The notes below the pieces were generated by a model, which was given only the letters and a program-made list of their open reading frames with translations, made no database searches and was not told the DNA's origin. Below are positions 16,746-25,102 of a DNA stretch of 64,000 bases, in pieces. The stretch spans positions 19,930-83,929 of the forward strand of contig JAYSBP010000011.1 of assembly GCA_041915365.1 (NCBI GenBank), read 5' to 3'. How positions within the stretch are numbered: position 1 is the stretch's first letter; every line of letters begins with the position of its first letter. The stretch is from UBA6016 sp041915365. Its GTDB lineage: Bacteria > Campylobacterota > Campylobacteria > Campylobacterales > UBA6016. A program made the translations under genes and the position numbers.

Positions 16746-17020
16746 GAACAGCACTTGCGCTAGTTGCGCTCTCGCTTTTACTGTTTGCGAGGGAAAATCC
16801 TTTTAAAACACCGCAAAAAGAAAACCTTGCCGAAGCCTCCATGGCTGGAATAAATAAAGTCGAGCCGCTTCCGGCAATATCTATCACACCGCCCGTGGAG
16901 TCTATAAAAATCAAAAAGATTACTATCGAATATCAGACAATCGATGGAGAGCGTGTCAAAAAGACATACGATATAGAAAAGTGTATGGACCCGCTAAAAA
17001 CAATCAAAGTGACGCAGTAA
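16742..17020 (+). CDS. Exported hypothetical protein downstream of FtsB-like gene
   Basis: A 92-residue protein with a short signal peptide (residues 1-16, ALALVALSLLLFA) and a proline-rich start (PFKTPQKEN). The rest forms short beta strands (IKIKKITIEYQTIDGERVKKTYDIE) that resemble the first part of an AMIN-like periplasmic domain, though it is too short to be sure. I recall a larger exported protein at this place in Campylobacter jejuni, so this may be a short relative. It overlaps the FtsB-like stop by four bases and ends one base before aroK, so all are one transcript. Confidence 0.6.
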   Translation: MRTALALVALSLLLFARENPFKTPQKENLAEASMAGINKVEPLPAISITPPVESIKIKKITIEYQTIDGERVKKTYDIEKCMDPLKTIKVTQ

Positions 17021-17509
17021 ATGAACAATGTAGTGCTCATTGGCTTCATGGGGAGTGGTAAGAGCTCAATAGGGCGTGTGTTAGCAAAAGAAAAAGGGAT
17101 GTATTTTGTTGATACGGACGCTATTATAGAAAGCTTTGAGGGGCAAAAAATAAGAAGTATGTTCGAGCAAAAAGGCGAAGCTTATTTTAGGGAGCTTGAA
17201 AAAAAATGTTTTGAGTGGCTAAGCGCAAACGTCTCTAATGCCGTCATATCAACTGGTGGTGGTATGCCTACCGTCATAGATGATTTCTCAAAGCTTGGCA
17301 GAACGATATATTTAAAAGTCGATTTCGATACCTTGTTAGGGAGATTAAAAGCTGAAGAATTTGATAAAAGACCACTCTTTAAAGACTTAGAGTTTGCAAG
17401 AAAAATATTTGAGACAAGAGAGCCTATTTATATAAAAAAAGCAGAATGTATTGTGGATGCTAATGCGGAGTTTGAAAAAGTATTAAAAGAAGTTTCTAGT
17501 AAGGCCTAG
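17021..17509 (+). CDS. aroK: Shikimate kinase
   Basis: Phosphorylates shikimate in the aromatic amino acid pathway. Walker A GFMGSGKSSIGR is at residues 7-18; the shikimate-binding DTDAIIE, the arginine in YFRELE, STGGGMPT and the lid arginine in KRPLF are present. Length of 162 residues is normal. The ATG abuts the previous stop. The last codons lie inside a 28-base perfect palindrome that probably ends the recA-eno-aroK transcript. Confidence 0.94.
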   Translation: MNNVVLIGFMGSGKSSIGRVLAKEKGMYFVDTDAIIESFEGQKIRSMFEQKGEAYFRELEKKCFEWLSANVSNAVISTGGGMPTVIDDFSKLGRTIYLKVDFDTLLGRLKAEEFDKRPLFKDLEFARKIFETREPIYIKKAECIVDANAEFEKVLKEVSSKA

Positions 17510-17521
17510 GCCTTACTAGAA
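17494..17521. terminator. 28-base perfect palindrome between aroK and porin gene
   Basis: Two 13-base arms, TTCTAGTAAGGCC and its exact complement, are separated only by TA. The left arm encodes the last residues of aroK and the stop codon sits in the centre. Placed between two convergent genes, it can form the same hairpin in both transcripts. No long T-run follows on the plus strand, so it is not a textbook terminator. Confidence 0.55.
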
Positions 17522-17526
17522 GTTGA

Positions 17527-19197
17527 TTAGTATCTATATCTGATGTATGCTCTTGCGTCAGATGCTGATTTTACAGGGTTCATCCCCATCATTACAGCTT
17601 CATCCATCGTGTATGGTGTCCCTTCTGCGCCAAAGAAACCATTGCTTCCAGTATAGTCATAGCTGATATGTGTATACCTTAGCTGCATATCAAGATTTTT
17701 TGTAAGTGGCTGATTGTAGTAGCCTTCCCAAGCCTTACCTCTTGCGGCAAGCTTAGAACCCGCCATTGTGTCTTCACCGTATGTCATACTTCTCCAGTAT
17801 TTTGAGCCTTTATTGTATTCAAGGCCTAGTCTACCATCTTTTGTGAACATTGCTGGAACTTGAACGCCAACCCACCAAGAGCTACCAAATTTTGGGTCTG
17901 TGCTGCCAAGCATACCGTTTGCGTTAGGTAGCGTTTTTGTAAATGCATAGCTTACAAAAGCGGTTGTGTTGTCAAGGAAATCACTCCATCCATTGCCAAT
18001 ACCATTTGCCATAGCAACAACAGTACCGCCATTTAAGGCTCCGGTATTGCGAAATTGCAATGCACCAGCTGCGCTATTGTATTTGTATGCAAAATCATTT
18101 AAGTTAGATGTTGTTTCTGAACCAGACATTTGAGCTAGCATATAGTTGGCATAAGCTGTTTGATAGTTAAACATATCGCTCTGCGTATAGCCTATCATAT
18201 TATTTGCTTTAAAGAACATGGAGTGAATAGAATACTGACCGTCATCATAAGGTACATATATGAAGCCGTATAGGTCTACGTCACCATTTTTTGTTTTATC
18301 TTTACTGTAGTCCGTTCCATCCATTTGGAATCTAGGCTTAGCATTTGTAAGACCCTTGCCCATGCAAAGTTTGAAGCTCATACCAGGTACGCTTGTTACT
18401 TTCTCTAGATTAAATAGGAAGCTTGCGCCGTCATACTCAACATTGATTAGATGGGAAAGCGGGGAGTTTGCATTTGCATTGCCTTCTCTCATATTTCCAG
18501 GCAGACCGTCATATGACGGTCTTCTACCGATACTAGCAGTATAAGGTATCGGACCAGCGTCTCCAAAGTATATAAAATAAGCCTCTTTGACATGTACGCT
18601 AGTGTCAAGCGCATTTTCGTTGGTTACCCAGTCAAAGTTTGCATTACCAGGCATTGTATTTGACTGGCTATGGTTCGCCGTATCGCCAAATGCTTTATTC
18701 ATAGATAGTTTACCTATAAAGCTAACATCTTTTGTAGGGGCAGCCTTCATGCCAAGAATAAGTCTATTTGTTAGCAAAGCAGGGTTTGATGCGTTATTTG
18801 CGGCAGATACTTGCTTGGAGTAAACTCTGCCCGCTGGATAGCCAAAGTTACTTGATACATCACCGAAGCCCATGGCTCCAAGCCCTGCAGTATCGACGCT
18901 GGTTCCGATAGTAGGCGTTGCATACATTGTTTGCGCGCCTGCCATGTTGTATCTTACATAGTCATAGCTAGCCCTATAGTCTATATCCCACTTGACGTTA
19001 TCGCCACCCGTTCTTACTTTAATCTCTTTTACTTGTTCTGCAAGAGCCTTAAGGTCTGTTGTCTCTTGACCTTTTTTTAGCTCCGCTATTTGAGCTTTTA
19101 GCTCGTTTAGCTCTGCTTTTAGCGATGCCATATCGTCTGCCGCAAAAGCAGAAGTAGCTAGCATTGCAGCTAGTGAAAATGCACTTACTCTTCTCAT
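17527..19197 (-). CDS. DUF3373-type outer membrane porin
   Basis: A 556-residue secreted protein. A signal peptide ending in TSAFA is followed by a short coiled coil (about 24-60, with KAELNELKAQIAELKKG), then a long stretch of alternating strands rich in Tyr, Asn and Gly, ending in YIRYRY with a C-terminal aromatic, as expected for an outer membrane barrel. The periplasmic coiled coil plus barrel layout is that of DUF3373 proteins, putative porins found in Campylobacterota. I take the ATG at 19195-19197, preceded by AAAGGAG; the upstream GTG would be too close to that site. The codon use suggests high expression. It lies 33 bases after a cytochrome c gene in the same direction. Confidence 0.8.
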   Translation of the reverse strand: MRRVSAFSLAAMLATSAFAADDMASLKAELNELKAQIAELKKGQETTDLKALAEQVKEIKVRTGGDNVKWDIDYRASYDYVRYNMAGAQTMYATPTIGTSVDTAGLGAMGFGDVSSNFGYPAGRVYSKQVSAANNASNPALLTNRLILGMKAAPTKDVSFIGKLSMNKAFGDTANHSQSNTMPGNANFDWVTNENALDTSVHVKEAYFIYFGDAGPIPYTASIGRRPSYDGLPGNMREGNANANSPLSHLINVEYDGASFLFNLEKVTSVPGMSFKLCMGKGLTNAKPRFQMDGTDYSKDKTKNGDVDLYGFIYVPYDDGQYSIHSMFFKANNMIGYTQSDMFNYQTAYANYMLAQMSGSETTSNLNDFAYKYNSAAGALQFRNTGALNGGTVVAMANGIGNGWSDFLDNTTAFVSYAFTKTLPNANGMLGSTDPKFGSSWWVGVQVPAMFTKDGRLGLEYNKGSKYWRSMTYGEDTMAGSKLAARGKAWEGYYNQPLTKNLDMQLRYTHISYDYTGSNGFFGAEGTPYTMDEAVMMGMNPVKSASDARAYIRYRY

Positions 19198-19230
19198 AAA
19201 CACTCCTTTTTTAGATTGATTTTTTGTTTC

Positions 19231-19560
19231 TTATCCACAGCCTGGCGTATTGCCGCTGTCAGAACCATACTCTTTCAAAAACTCATGCAAATCTTGAGCT
19301 TGCTCTTTGAAACTGGAGCCTCCGAAATATACATTTGCTTTTGCATCGCCTTTATGTTTGTCAATAACAGCTGAAGCGCCGTTGGCAAACCACTTGTCCC
19401 ACCCCTCTTGCGTGGCCATAGTGGCGCCTTTTGCACCATTGCCGTGACAATTTTTACAGGCTTTGACATACAGTTTTTGACCAGCTTCTACACTTGCATA
19501 CGACATCGTCGTAACAAGTGCAAAGAGCAACCCGACCGTATGCGGCCTAATTCCATTCAT
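19231..19560 (-). CDS. Periplasmic monohaem cytochrome c
   Basis: A 109-residue exported class I cytochrome c. The signal peptide ends near SYA (residue 22) and the haem motif is CKNCH (about residues 35-39). A distal methionine is a likely axial ligand in GATMATQEGW. The end of the protein is CG, giving a third cysteine of unknown role. The gene has a strong AAGGAGT site and lies upstream of the porin gene, perhaps on one transcript. It could carry electrons to a terminal oxidase or to a periplasmic reductase; no partner is encoded beside it. Confidence 0.85.
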   Translation of the reverse strand: MNGIRPHTVGLLFALVTTMSYASVEAGQKLYVKACKNCHGNGAKGATMATQEGWDKWFANGASAVIDKHKGDAKANVYFGGSSFKEQAQDLHEFLKEYGSDSGNTPGCG

Positions 19561-19691
19561 CGATACTCCTTGAAACAGAATATTCGATTTTATGATAAGA
19601 AATATTAACTGAACATTAAATATTAATTTTTGTAATTTTTTGGATTATTATTTTTCACAAAGTTACATAACTTTTATGAATGAAGTGTGAG

Positions 19692-19731
19692 AAAAAATGG
19701 TGATGCGAACGTAATGCGCCGCTTGCATCAC
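19692..19731 (-). terminator. Intrinsic terminator of the 56-residue gene
   Basis: GTGATGC at 19700-19706 pairs with GCATCAC at 19725-19731, extended to about 12 bp with one mismatch and one G-U pair. On the minus strand the stem is followed by CATTTTTT, so this is a rho-independent terminator for minus-strand transcription, placed 13 bases after the stop of the small gene. Confidence 0.7.
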
Positions 19732-19743
19732 TCAAGTTAAAGC

Positions 19744-19914
19744 TTAAACTATTTGATAGTTTCCTGCGTCTTCACAGGCCTCGGCTATTTTTACCATGTC
19801 GTTTTCGTCTTTGTCGAGTAGATAAAACGCTCTGCCATCCTCTTTTCTGACCCAGTATGAATTTTCTTCGTCATACTCAAAACCTTGAAGCACTTCGGCA
19901 TAAGCTACTTTCAT
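19744..19914 (-). CDS. Small acidic protein of 56 residues
   Basis: An unlisted short gene. It begins MKVAYAEVLQGFEYDEEN and continues with YWVRKEDGRAFYLLDKDEND, ending in CEDAGNYQIV. It is acidic, soluble, probably a small beta-rich domain, and I do not recognise it. The case for a real gene is strong: AGGAGG lies eight bases before the ATG, codon use is like the neighbours, and an intrinsic terminator follows the stop. It occupies the otherwise empty stretch between the cytochrome c gene and comEA; the remaining 220 bases upstream hold only AT-rich sequence and presumably two divergent promoters. Confidence 0.72.
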   Translation of the reverse strand: MKVAYAEVLQGFEYDEENSYWVRKEDGRAFYLLDKDENDMVKIAEACEDAGNYQIV

Positions 19915-20136
19915 TCTGCCGTCCTCCTAAAAAGATTTCAATTCATTTCGTGCAAAAACCGCTCCAACTTTTGAGTGGATTTTTTGGCACTTAATTTTAC
20001 AAAAACGGTGTTAAAGAATCGGTAAAATTTGTGATGTTGGTGTGACTAATGGGCTATTTTTACACATCTTTTTTGCTCACATCATTTATATTTGTTGTGA
20101 TATTCTTGAGGCCGAAATTTAAAACAAGGGGAGAGT

Positions 20137-20394
20137 ATGAAGTTTCTTGCATTACTTTTGATGTTTGTCGGGCTTTTGTTTGCAAAAGTTGATTTGAATA
20201 CCGCCAGTGAGGCTGATTTGCAAAAAATAAAGGGAGTTGGTCCTGCAAAAGCAAAAGCAATAGTCGAATATAGACAAAAAAGCGGTGGATTCAAAAGCGT
20301 AGATGATTTGAAAAACGTAAAAGGCTTTGGGGAAAAAAGCGTTGCTGCTCTAAAAAGCGACGTAGAGGTAGCAACTACTCCAGCAAAAAAATAA
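20137..20394 (+). CDS. comEA: ComEA-like helix-hairpin-helix DNA-binding protein
   Basis: An 85-residue exported protein with a signal peptide (residues 1-16) and one ComEA domain: VDLNTASEADLQKIKGVGPAKAKAIVEYR and the second hairpin VDDLKNVKGFGEKSV. Such proteins bind incoming double-stranded DNA non-specifically in the periplasm during natural transformation. The start has a GGGGAGAG ribosome site. It is a single gene followed by a clear bidirectional terminator. ComEC and other uptake genes are not in the window. Confidence 0.88.
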   Translation: MKFLALLLMFVGLLFAKVDLNTASEADLQKIKGVGPAKAKAIVEYRQKSGGFKSVDDLKNVKGFGEKSVAALKSDVEVATTPAKK

Positions 20395-20402
20395 CCATGA
20401 CA

Positions 20403-20429
20403 AAACAAAAGGCTTTGCGCCTTTTGTTT
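20403..20429. terminator. Bidirectional intrinsic terminator between comEA and HD-GYP gene
   Basis: AAACAAAAGGC and GCCTTTTGTTT form a perfect 11-bp stem with a five-base loop (TTTGC). The arms are A-rich on one side and T-rich on the other, so both convergent transcripts end in a U-rich tract. It overlaps the stop codon of the HD-GYP gene. Confidence 0.8.
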
Positions 20430-21372
20430 ACTTCCCGCACATACACATAATAAAAGCTTTTAAAATATCAACGTCTATGTGATTTCCCATTTGATTTTTC
20501 ATTAGCATGAGTGTGTCAAAAGTCGGCATCGGCTCTTTATAGCATCTTTTTGTGTTTAGCGCATCAAATACATCGGCTATCGCAACAATCTTGGCATAAG
20601 GGGATATGCTGCCTCCAGATAGACCGTCTGGGTAGCCGCTACCGTCCATTTTTTCGTGATGGTGTCTTACGGCGCTCAAAACTCTTTTATCTTCTTTGTT
20701 TGCCGAGTCTTGGAGTATGTCAAAACCAAATGCTGTATGCTGCTTGATATGTCTAAACTCCTCGTCGTCTAGCTTTCCTTGCTTGTTTAACACGTTTTGG
20801 TCAACCTTGCTTTTGCCTACATCGTGGAGCGCCGCACCGTGAGCAAGCGCCCTTAACTCTTCGTTCGACATACCTAGAAATTTCCCTATCCCTATGGAGT
20901 ATATCGCTACATTTATGCAGTGTGTGTACGTGTAATAGTCGTAAGACGACGCTTTTACGAACGACAAGAAGGCTTTATCGTCGTTTAGGACGTTGTCCAT
21001 TATATTTTCGGCAGCCCCTTTGACATCGCTTATAGCGGCTGGCAAGTCCTCTCTTTCAAATAGACCCTTCATAACACCTCTTGCTGCGTCATACATTAAC
21101 TTCGACTTTTGACTCCTATCTAGCTTATCGTCTTTGGCAAATTTTGAGAGATTTTCGCTGAGATATTGTCTGTAAAATCCTTCGTCAGATTCATGAATAT
21201 ATACGCTTTTCATGTATATGTTTTCAAGAGCCGAGACAAGGCTTTTTTTGATTGTTATATCTTTGGCGGCGTATAGGGTGTAGCCTTCTTGCGTTTTTAG
21301 ATATACGTTAAATTGATTTGTAGCCTCAGGCTGAAGTATGGTCGTCGGTACTTCTATGTATCGTTGTCTCAT
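20428..21372 (-). CDS. HD-GYP domain protein, predicted c-di-GMP phosphodiesterase
   Basis: A 314-residue soluble protein. The N-terminal 120 residues form an uncharacterised regulatory domain; the HD-GYP domain follows with HD at 183-184 (ALHDVGKSKV) and the diagnostic HHHEKMDGSGYPDG (GYP at 246-248). The metal-binding histidines and aspartates are all present, so degradation of cyclic di-GMP is expected. It is a single gene with its own promoter region of about 110 bases shared with the end of ilvA. With the GGDEF/EAL protein it is the second c-di-GMP enzyme in the window. Confidence 0.9.
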   Translation of the reverse strand: MRQRYIEVPTTILQPEATNQFNVYLKTQEGYTLYAAKDITIKKSLVSALENIYMKSVYIHESDEGFYRQYLSENLSKFAKDDKLDRSQKSKLMYDAARGVMKGLFEREDLPAAISDVKGAAENIMDNVLNDDKAFLSFVKASSYDYYTYTHCINVAIYSIGIGKFLGMSNEELRALAHGAALHDVGKSKVDQNVLNKQGKLDDEEFRHIKQHTAFGFDILQDSANKEDKRVLSAVRHHHEKMDGSGYPDGLSGGSISPYAKIVAIADVFDALNTKRCYKEPMPTFDTLMLMKNQMGNHIDVDILKAFIMCMCGK

Positions 21373-21483
21373 TTTGTTGCCGCCAAAATATTTTTTGAGA
21401 CATTTTATTTAAAAACAATGCTTTTTTAGTGCTTGTTTTTGGAAGTTAATATCGCTTATGCGTAGCCAATTCGACTACGCCGT

Positions 21484-22695
21484 TTATTCGACTACGGAGA
21501 ATTTGAACTTTTTTGCTGACAGTGTGTCCTTGATTAGCTGCTTATGCTCTTTACCTTTTGATTCTAGGGTTATGATGATATTTGCGTCCCCATAAGCTAG
21601 ATTTGAGGCTGTTCTGTCGTAGTCTATCGAGACGATATTTGCTGCCGTATCTCTAAATATTCCAGTTAGCTCCATTAGGCTACCCGGCTTGTCTATTAAT
21701 GTGATAATTAGCTTTAGCTTTCTGTTTGATTTTTCAAGGCCTTTTTCTATGATTAGAGACAGTGTGTTTACGTCTATGTTCCCGCCGCTTAGCACGGTAG
21801 CGATTCGCTCGCCTTTTTTTGCCCCTATTTTGTCGTGCATTATCGCCGCTACGCCCACGGCCCCAGCCCCTTCGACTACTAGCTTGTGTTTTTCCATCAA
21901 AAATAGTATTGCGCTAGCGCACTCTTCGTCGTCCACTTGTATCATCTCATCGACGTATCGCTCTATGATGGACAGCATCTTTGGCGATGTGTCACGCACG
22001 GCGATACCATCCGCAATAGTTCTTACGCCCGTCGAATCTATAGGAGTATGTGCCGAAAACGATTCATACATTGCCGGAGCACCTTTGGCCGTTACACCTA
22101 CTATTTTGACGGATGGTTTTATGGCTTTTGCGGCTATCGCTATTCCGCTGATTAGTCCGCCGCCGCCTACGGGCACTACTAACGTGTCTATGTCAGGATT
22201 TTTTGCGAATATCTCAAGAGCTATCGTCCCTTGTCCCGCTATCACCTCATCATCTTCAAATGGATGAACGAATGTCATACCGCTCTTGTTTGCTATCTCT
22301 TTAGCGTGTTCGTAGGCTTCGTCGTAATTGTTTCCTTTTAGTACCACCTCGGCTCCGTGACTTTTTACGCCATTGACTTTGAGGAGCGGGGTTGATTCTG
22401 GCATTACTATTATCGCTTTGATGGCAAAGTGCTTTGCACCAAATGCTACGCCTTGTGCGTGATTGCCTGCGCTTGCGGCGATAACTCCGGCTTTTTTTTC
22501 ATCGTCGCTAAGCAAGCAAATACGGTTAAAAGCTCCTCTAATTTTAAATGAGCCTGTGTTTTGGAGGTTGCAAGATTTTAGCCACACTTCGCAATCCGTT
22601 TGCTCTGATAGGTATCCTGAGCGGACGAAAGGCACTTTTGCAATTACTGCCTTGATGTTTTCGGCTGCCTCTTTTATTGTTTGTAGTGTTACCAT
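21484..22695 (-). CDS. ilvA: Threonine ammonia-lyase with ACT domain
   Basis: A PLP enzyme that deaminates threonine to 2-oxobutyrate, the entry to isoleucine synthesis. The PLP lysine is Lys51 in NTGSFKIRGAFN; the phosphate-binding glycine loop is VPVGGGGLISG. The C-terminal ACT domain (about 330-403, starting LKLIITLIDKPGSLMELTG) would bind an allosteric amino acid. The 403-residue length with one ACT domain matches the form common in Campylobacterota, shorter than E. coli IlvA. It is the last gene of the fliP-trmA-CoA-binding-ilvA run, three bases after the previous stop. Confidence 0.92.
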   Translation of the reverse strand: MVTLQTIKEAAENIKAVIAKVPFVRSGYLSEQTDCEVWLKSCNLQNTGSFKIRGAFNRICLLSDDEKKAGVIAASAGNHAQGVAFGAKHFAIKAIIVMPESTPLLKVNGVKSHGAEVVLKGNNYDEAYEHAKEIANKSGMTFVHPFEDDEVIAGQGTIALEIFAKNPDIDTLVVPVGGGGLISGIAIAAKAIKPSVKIVGVTAKGAPAMYESFSAHTPIDSTGVRTIADGIAVRDTSPKMLSIIERYVDEMIQVDDEECASAILFLMEKHKLVVEGAGAVGVAAIMHDKIGAKKGERIATVLSGGNIDVNTLSLIIEKGLEKSNRKLKLIITLIDKPGSLMELTGIFRDTAANIVSIDYDRTASNLAYGDANIIITLESKGKEHKQLIKDTLSAKKFKFSVVE

Positions 22696-22698
22696 TTT

Positions 22699-23133
22699 TT
22701 ATCCAAATAATTTTCTATGTTCTACCATTAGGCATCTGTGCGTCACTATGGGCACACCGGCCTCTCTTACTTTTGCCTCTGCGGCCTCGTCGTAACAACC
22801 TATTTGCGCCCATATAAGTTTCGGTTTTAGTTTTAACGCTTCATCCGCTATCGCCGCTAACGCATCCGCTTTTCGGAAGATATTTACGACATCTACCGCC
22901 TTGTCTATTTCGGCTAGGCTTCTGTAGACTTTTTGACCCAGTATCGCATCCTCTTTTGGATAGACCGGTATGACTTCGTAGCCTGCCGAGATTAGGTATC
23001 TTGCTACTTTGTTGCTATCTCTGTCTTCGTCCGGAGAGAGTCCTACTATGGCTATTGTTTTAGCCTCCCCTAGCAGTTTTTTTATAGCGCTTTTTTCATC
23101 GTCGCTCATCGGAAATTGCATCTTGCACTCCAT
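22699..23133 (-). CDS. CoA-binding domain protein (YccU type)
   Basis: A 144-residue protein formed by one Rossmann-like CoA-binding domain: AKTIAIVGLSPDEDRDSNKVARYL at the start, then PVYPK, YRSLAEI and a C-terminal THRCLMVEHRKLFG that is characteristic of YccU proteins. I chose the ATG at 23131-23133 because AAAAAAGGAT lies directly upstream and it falls three bases after the trmA stop; the longer frame would overlap trmA by 31 bases. The biochemical role of the family is not settled. Confidence 0.85.
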   Translation of the reverse strand: MECKMQFPMSDDEKSAIKKLLGEAKTIAIVGLSPDEDRDSNKVARYLISAGYEVIPVYPKEDAILGQKVYRSLAEIDKAVDVVNIFRKADALAAIADEALKLKPKLIWAQIGCYDEAAEAKVREAGVPIVTHRCLMVEHRKLFG

Positions 23134-23135
23134 GT

Positions 23136-24245
23136 TTATCCTTTTTTCGTGAGCCTTACCCCACACTCCAAATGGTTTGTATATGCGAATTGGTCGAACG
23201 CCGCAAAAGCCTTGATGTCATGAGTCTGCGTCAGATATTCAAGGTCGGTTTTTAGTGTCTCCGGACTGCATGAGATGTAGATGATTTCATCATAATTTGC
23301 GGCAAACTCTCTACCCATTTGCCCAAGCCCCGCACGAGGAGGGTCCACGAATATGGTATGAAAATCAAACTCTTTTAGATTTATCCCTTGAAGTCTCGTA
23401 AACTCCCTGACTCCTGTGAGAGCTTCGGTAGCTTCCTCTGCCGAAATACGCCCTAGATATAGATTTTCAAGGGCGTTTAGTTCTCTATTTTTTTTTGCCG
23501 CATCTATCGCCTCTTTGACGACTTCGGTAGCAAAGACTTTGCGGTATTTTTTGGCAAAAGCCATCGTGAAATTGCCGCTACCGCAGTATAGTTCTATGAG
23601 GTCGCCATCTCCGCTAGCGTTTTGCGCCGCCCAATTTAGCATTTTTTCGTTCACTGCGCCGTTTGGCTGGCTAAAGCAGTTTTGCTTGATTACATATCTG
23701 AGCTTCTCGCCCGCTACGTCAAAGGCTCTAGTCACGAAGTCCTGACCTACCGTATGTATCTCGCCTTTAGAGCGTCCAGTGATAGATATGTCGTGCTTTG
23801 TGGCTAAGGCTTTGGCCGATTCCATCCAAGCCCCGTCAAGCCTCCTATGATATACGAGATTTAACACGCATTCATCTCTTCCATTTCCTAGCAGTTCCGC
23901 CGAGAACAGTCCGTTTCTCATTGCCTTGTCGCTGTTTAGGGCTTGCGGCAATAACTTTATGAGATTGTTTAGCGGAGCAGATAGTATCTCGCACTCGTGC
24001 ACCTCAAAAAACTTTTTTTCACGGTTTGTCATCGCAAAATAAAGTCCGTCGTCACCCTCTTTGTAAACTCTAAACTCAACTCTATCGCGAAAATTTGCCT
24101 CTGGGCTTTCAAAAACTTCAAAATCCCTATCCCAAAGAGCGCCAAATTCGGCTTTTAGGGTCTCTAGTTTGCGCTTTAGCTGAGTCTTGTATCCGCCGTC
24201 ATAATTGACACAGGCATTGCATACGCCAAAATGTTCACAATTCAT
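23136..24245 (-). CDS. trmA: tRNA (uracil-5-)-methyltransferase
   Basis: Methylates U54 in tRNA using S-adenosylmethionine. The SAM-binding block GDLIELYCGSGNFTMAFAKK, the VDPPRAGLG motif and the catalytic cysteine in IYISCSPETLKTDL are all present. The N-terminus carries an extra cysteine group (CEHFGVCNAC) common in Campylobacterota homologues and absent from E. coli TrmA; it may bind zinc or iron-sulfur. The start directly follows the fliP stop. Length 369 residues. An RNA methyltransferase of the related RlmD class is the alternative, but there is no TRAM domain. Confidence 0.9.
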   Translation of the reverse strand: MNCEHFGVCNACVNYDGGYKTQLKRKLETLKAEFGALWDRDFEVFESPEANFRDRVEFRVYKEGDDGLYFAMTNREKKFFEVHECEILSAPLNNLIKLLPQALNSDKAMRNGLFSAELLGNGRDECVLNLVYHRRLDGAWMESAKALATKHDISITGRSKGEIHTVGQDFVTRAFDVAGEKLRYVIKQNCFSQPNGAVNEKMLNWAAQNASGDGDLIELYCGSGNFTMAFAKKYRKVFATEVVKEAIDAAKKNRELNALENLYLGRISAEEATEALTGVREFTRLQGINLKEFDFHTIFVDPPRAGLGQMGREFAANYDEIIYISCSPETLKTDLEYLTQTHDIKAFAAFDQFAYTNHLECGVRLTKKG

Positions 24246-25004
24246 CTATTTGAAGCTCGCAACAAGATTTTCTACTATCAGGTTCCATCCATCTACCATA
24301 ACAAACAGCAGGAGCTTGAGCGGCAAGGAAATCATAACGGGAGGTAGCATCATCATACCCATACTCATAAGTACCGACGAGACGACCATATCGATAACAA
24401 GAAACGGCAAAAATAGCAAAAACCCTATCTCAAAAGCCGTCTTCATCTCGCTTATCATAAATGCTGGAATTACGACTGTAAGCGGTATGTCTTCTACCGT
24501 TTTTGGGTTTTCCATCTTGCGAATACGGACAAATAGGGCAAGGTCCTTTTCTCTCGTATTTCTAACCATAAAGTCTTTGAACGGCCCCATAGACTTAGTA
24601 AAAGCCTCCTCATATCCGATGCGCTCTTCCATGTAGGGCTTTATCCCCTTGTCGTACGACTTTTTGCCTACAGGCTCCATGATAAAAAATGTAAGTACCA
24701 TAGCGAGCGACACGAGGACTTGGGTTGGCGGCATTTGTTGCGTACCGATGGCTTGTCTCAAAAATGAAAACACGATGATGAGCCTCGTAAAGCTCGTCAT
24801 TACAAGGACAAGAGACGGAGCTAGGACAAGGAGAGTTAGAATAATGACTATATTTAGGCTTTTTACGAGTTGTTCCGGCTTTTGTGGGGCATTGATAGTC
24901 AAATCCACTACTGGAATTTGAGGCACGGTCGTAGCGGCAGGAGCGGCGTACGCATATAGCCCGAACAATACAAAAACGAAGAACAGACCTAAAAGTTTTT
25001 TCAT
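24246..25004 (-). CDS. fliP: Flagellar export gate protein FliP
   Basis: An inner membrane core component of the flagellar type III export gate. It starts with a cleavable signal peptide (KKLLGLFFVFVLFGLYAYA), as FliP does, followed by four membrane helices; family landmarks are MTSFTRLIIVFSFLRQA, PPTQVLVSLA and IPAFMISEMKTAFEIGFLLFLPF. I place the start at the ATG at 25002-25004 to give a normal signal peptide; a TTG six codons upstream is possible, and neither has a strong ribosome site. It is divergent from glmU. fliP next to glmU matches the Campylobacter jejuni order I recall. Confidence 0.94.
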   Translation of the reverse strand: MKKLLGLFFVFVLFGLYAYAAPAATTVPQIPVVDLTINAPQKPEQLVKSLNIVIILTLLVLAPSLVLVMTSFTRLIIVFSFLRQAIGTQQMPPTQVLVSLAMVLTFFIMEPVGKKSYDKGIKPYMEERIGYEEAFTKSMGPFKDFMVRNTREKDLALFVRIRKMENPKTVEDIPLTVVIPAFMISEMKTAFEIGFLLFLPFLVIDMVVSSVLMSMGMMMLPPVMISLPLKLLLFVMVDGWNLIVENLVASFK

Positions 25005-25102
25005 GTGGAGGATTTTACACAAAACCCCATTTAGCTTCGGCCATTAATCCAAAATTGTCTAAAATCAGAGCCAGAAAACTACGTAATTTCCAAAGGTTTA
25101 AG

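Noticed and set aside
21440..21483. GCGTAG / CTACGC stem after ilvA
   Set aside because: Only six base pairs with a nine-base loop and no T-run; too weak to call.
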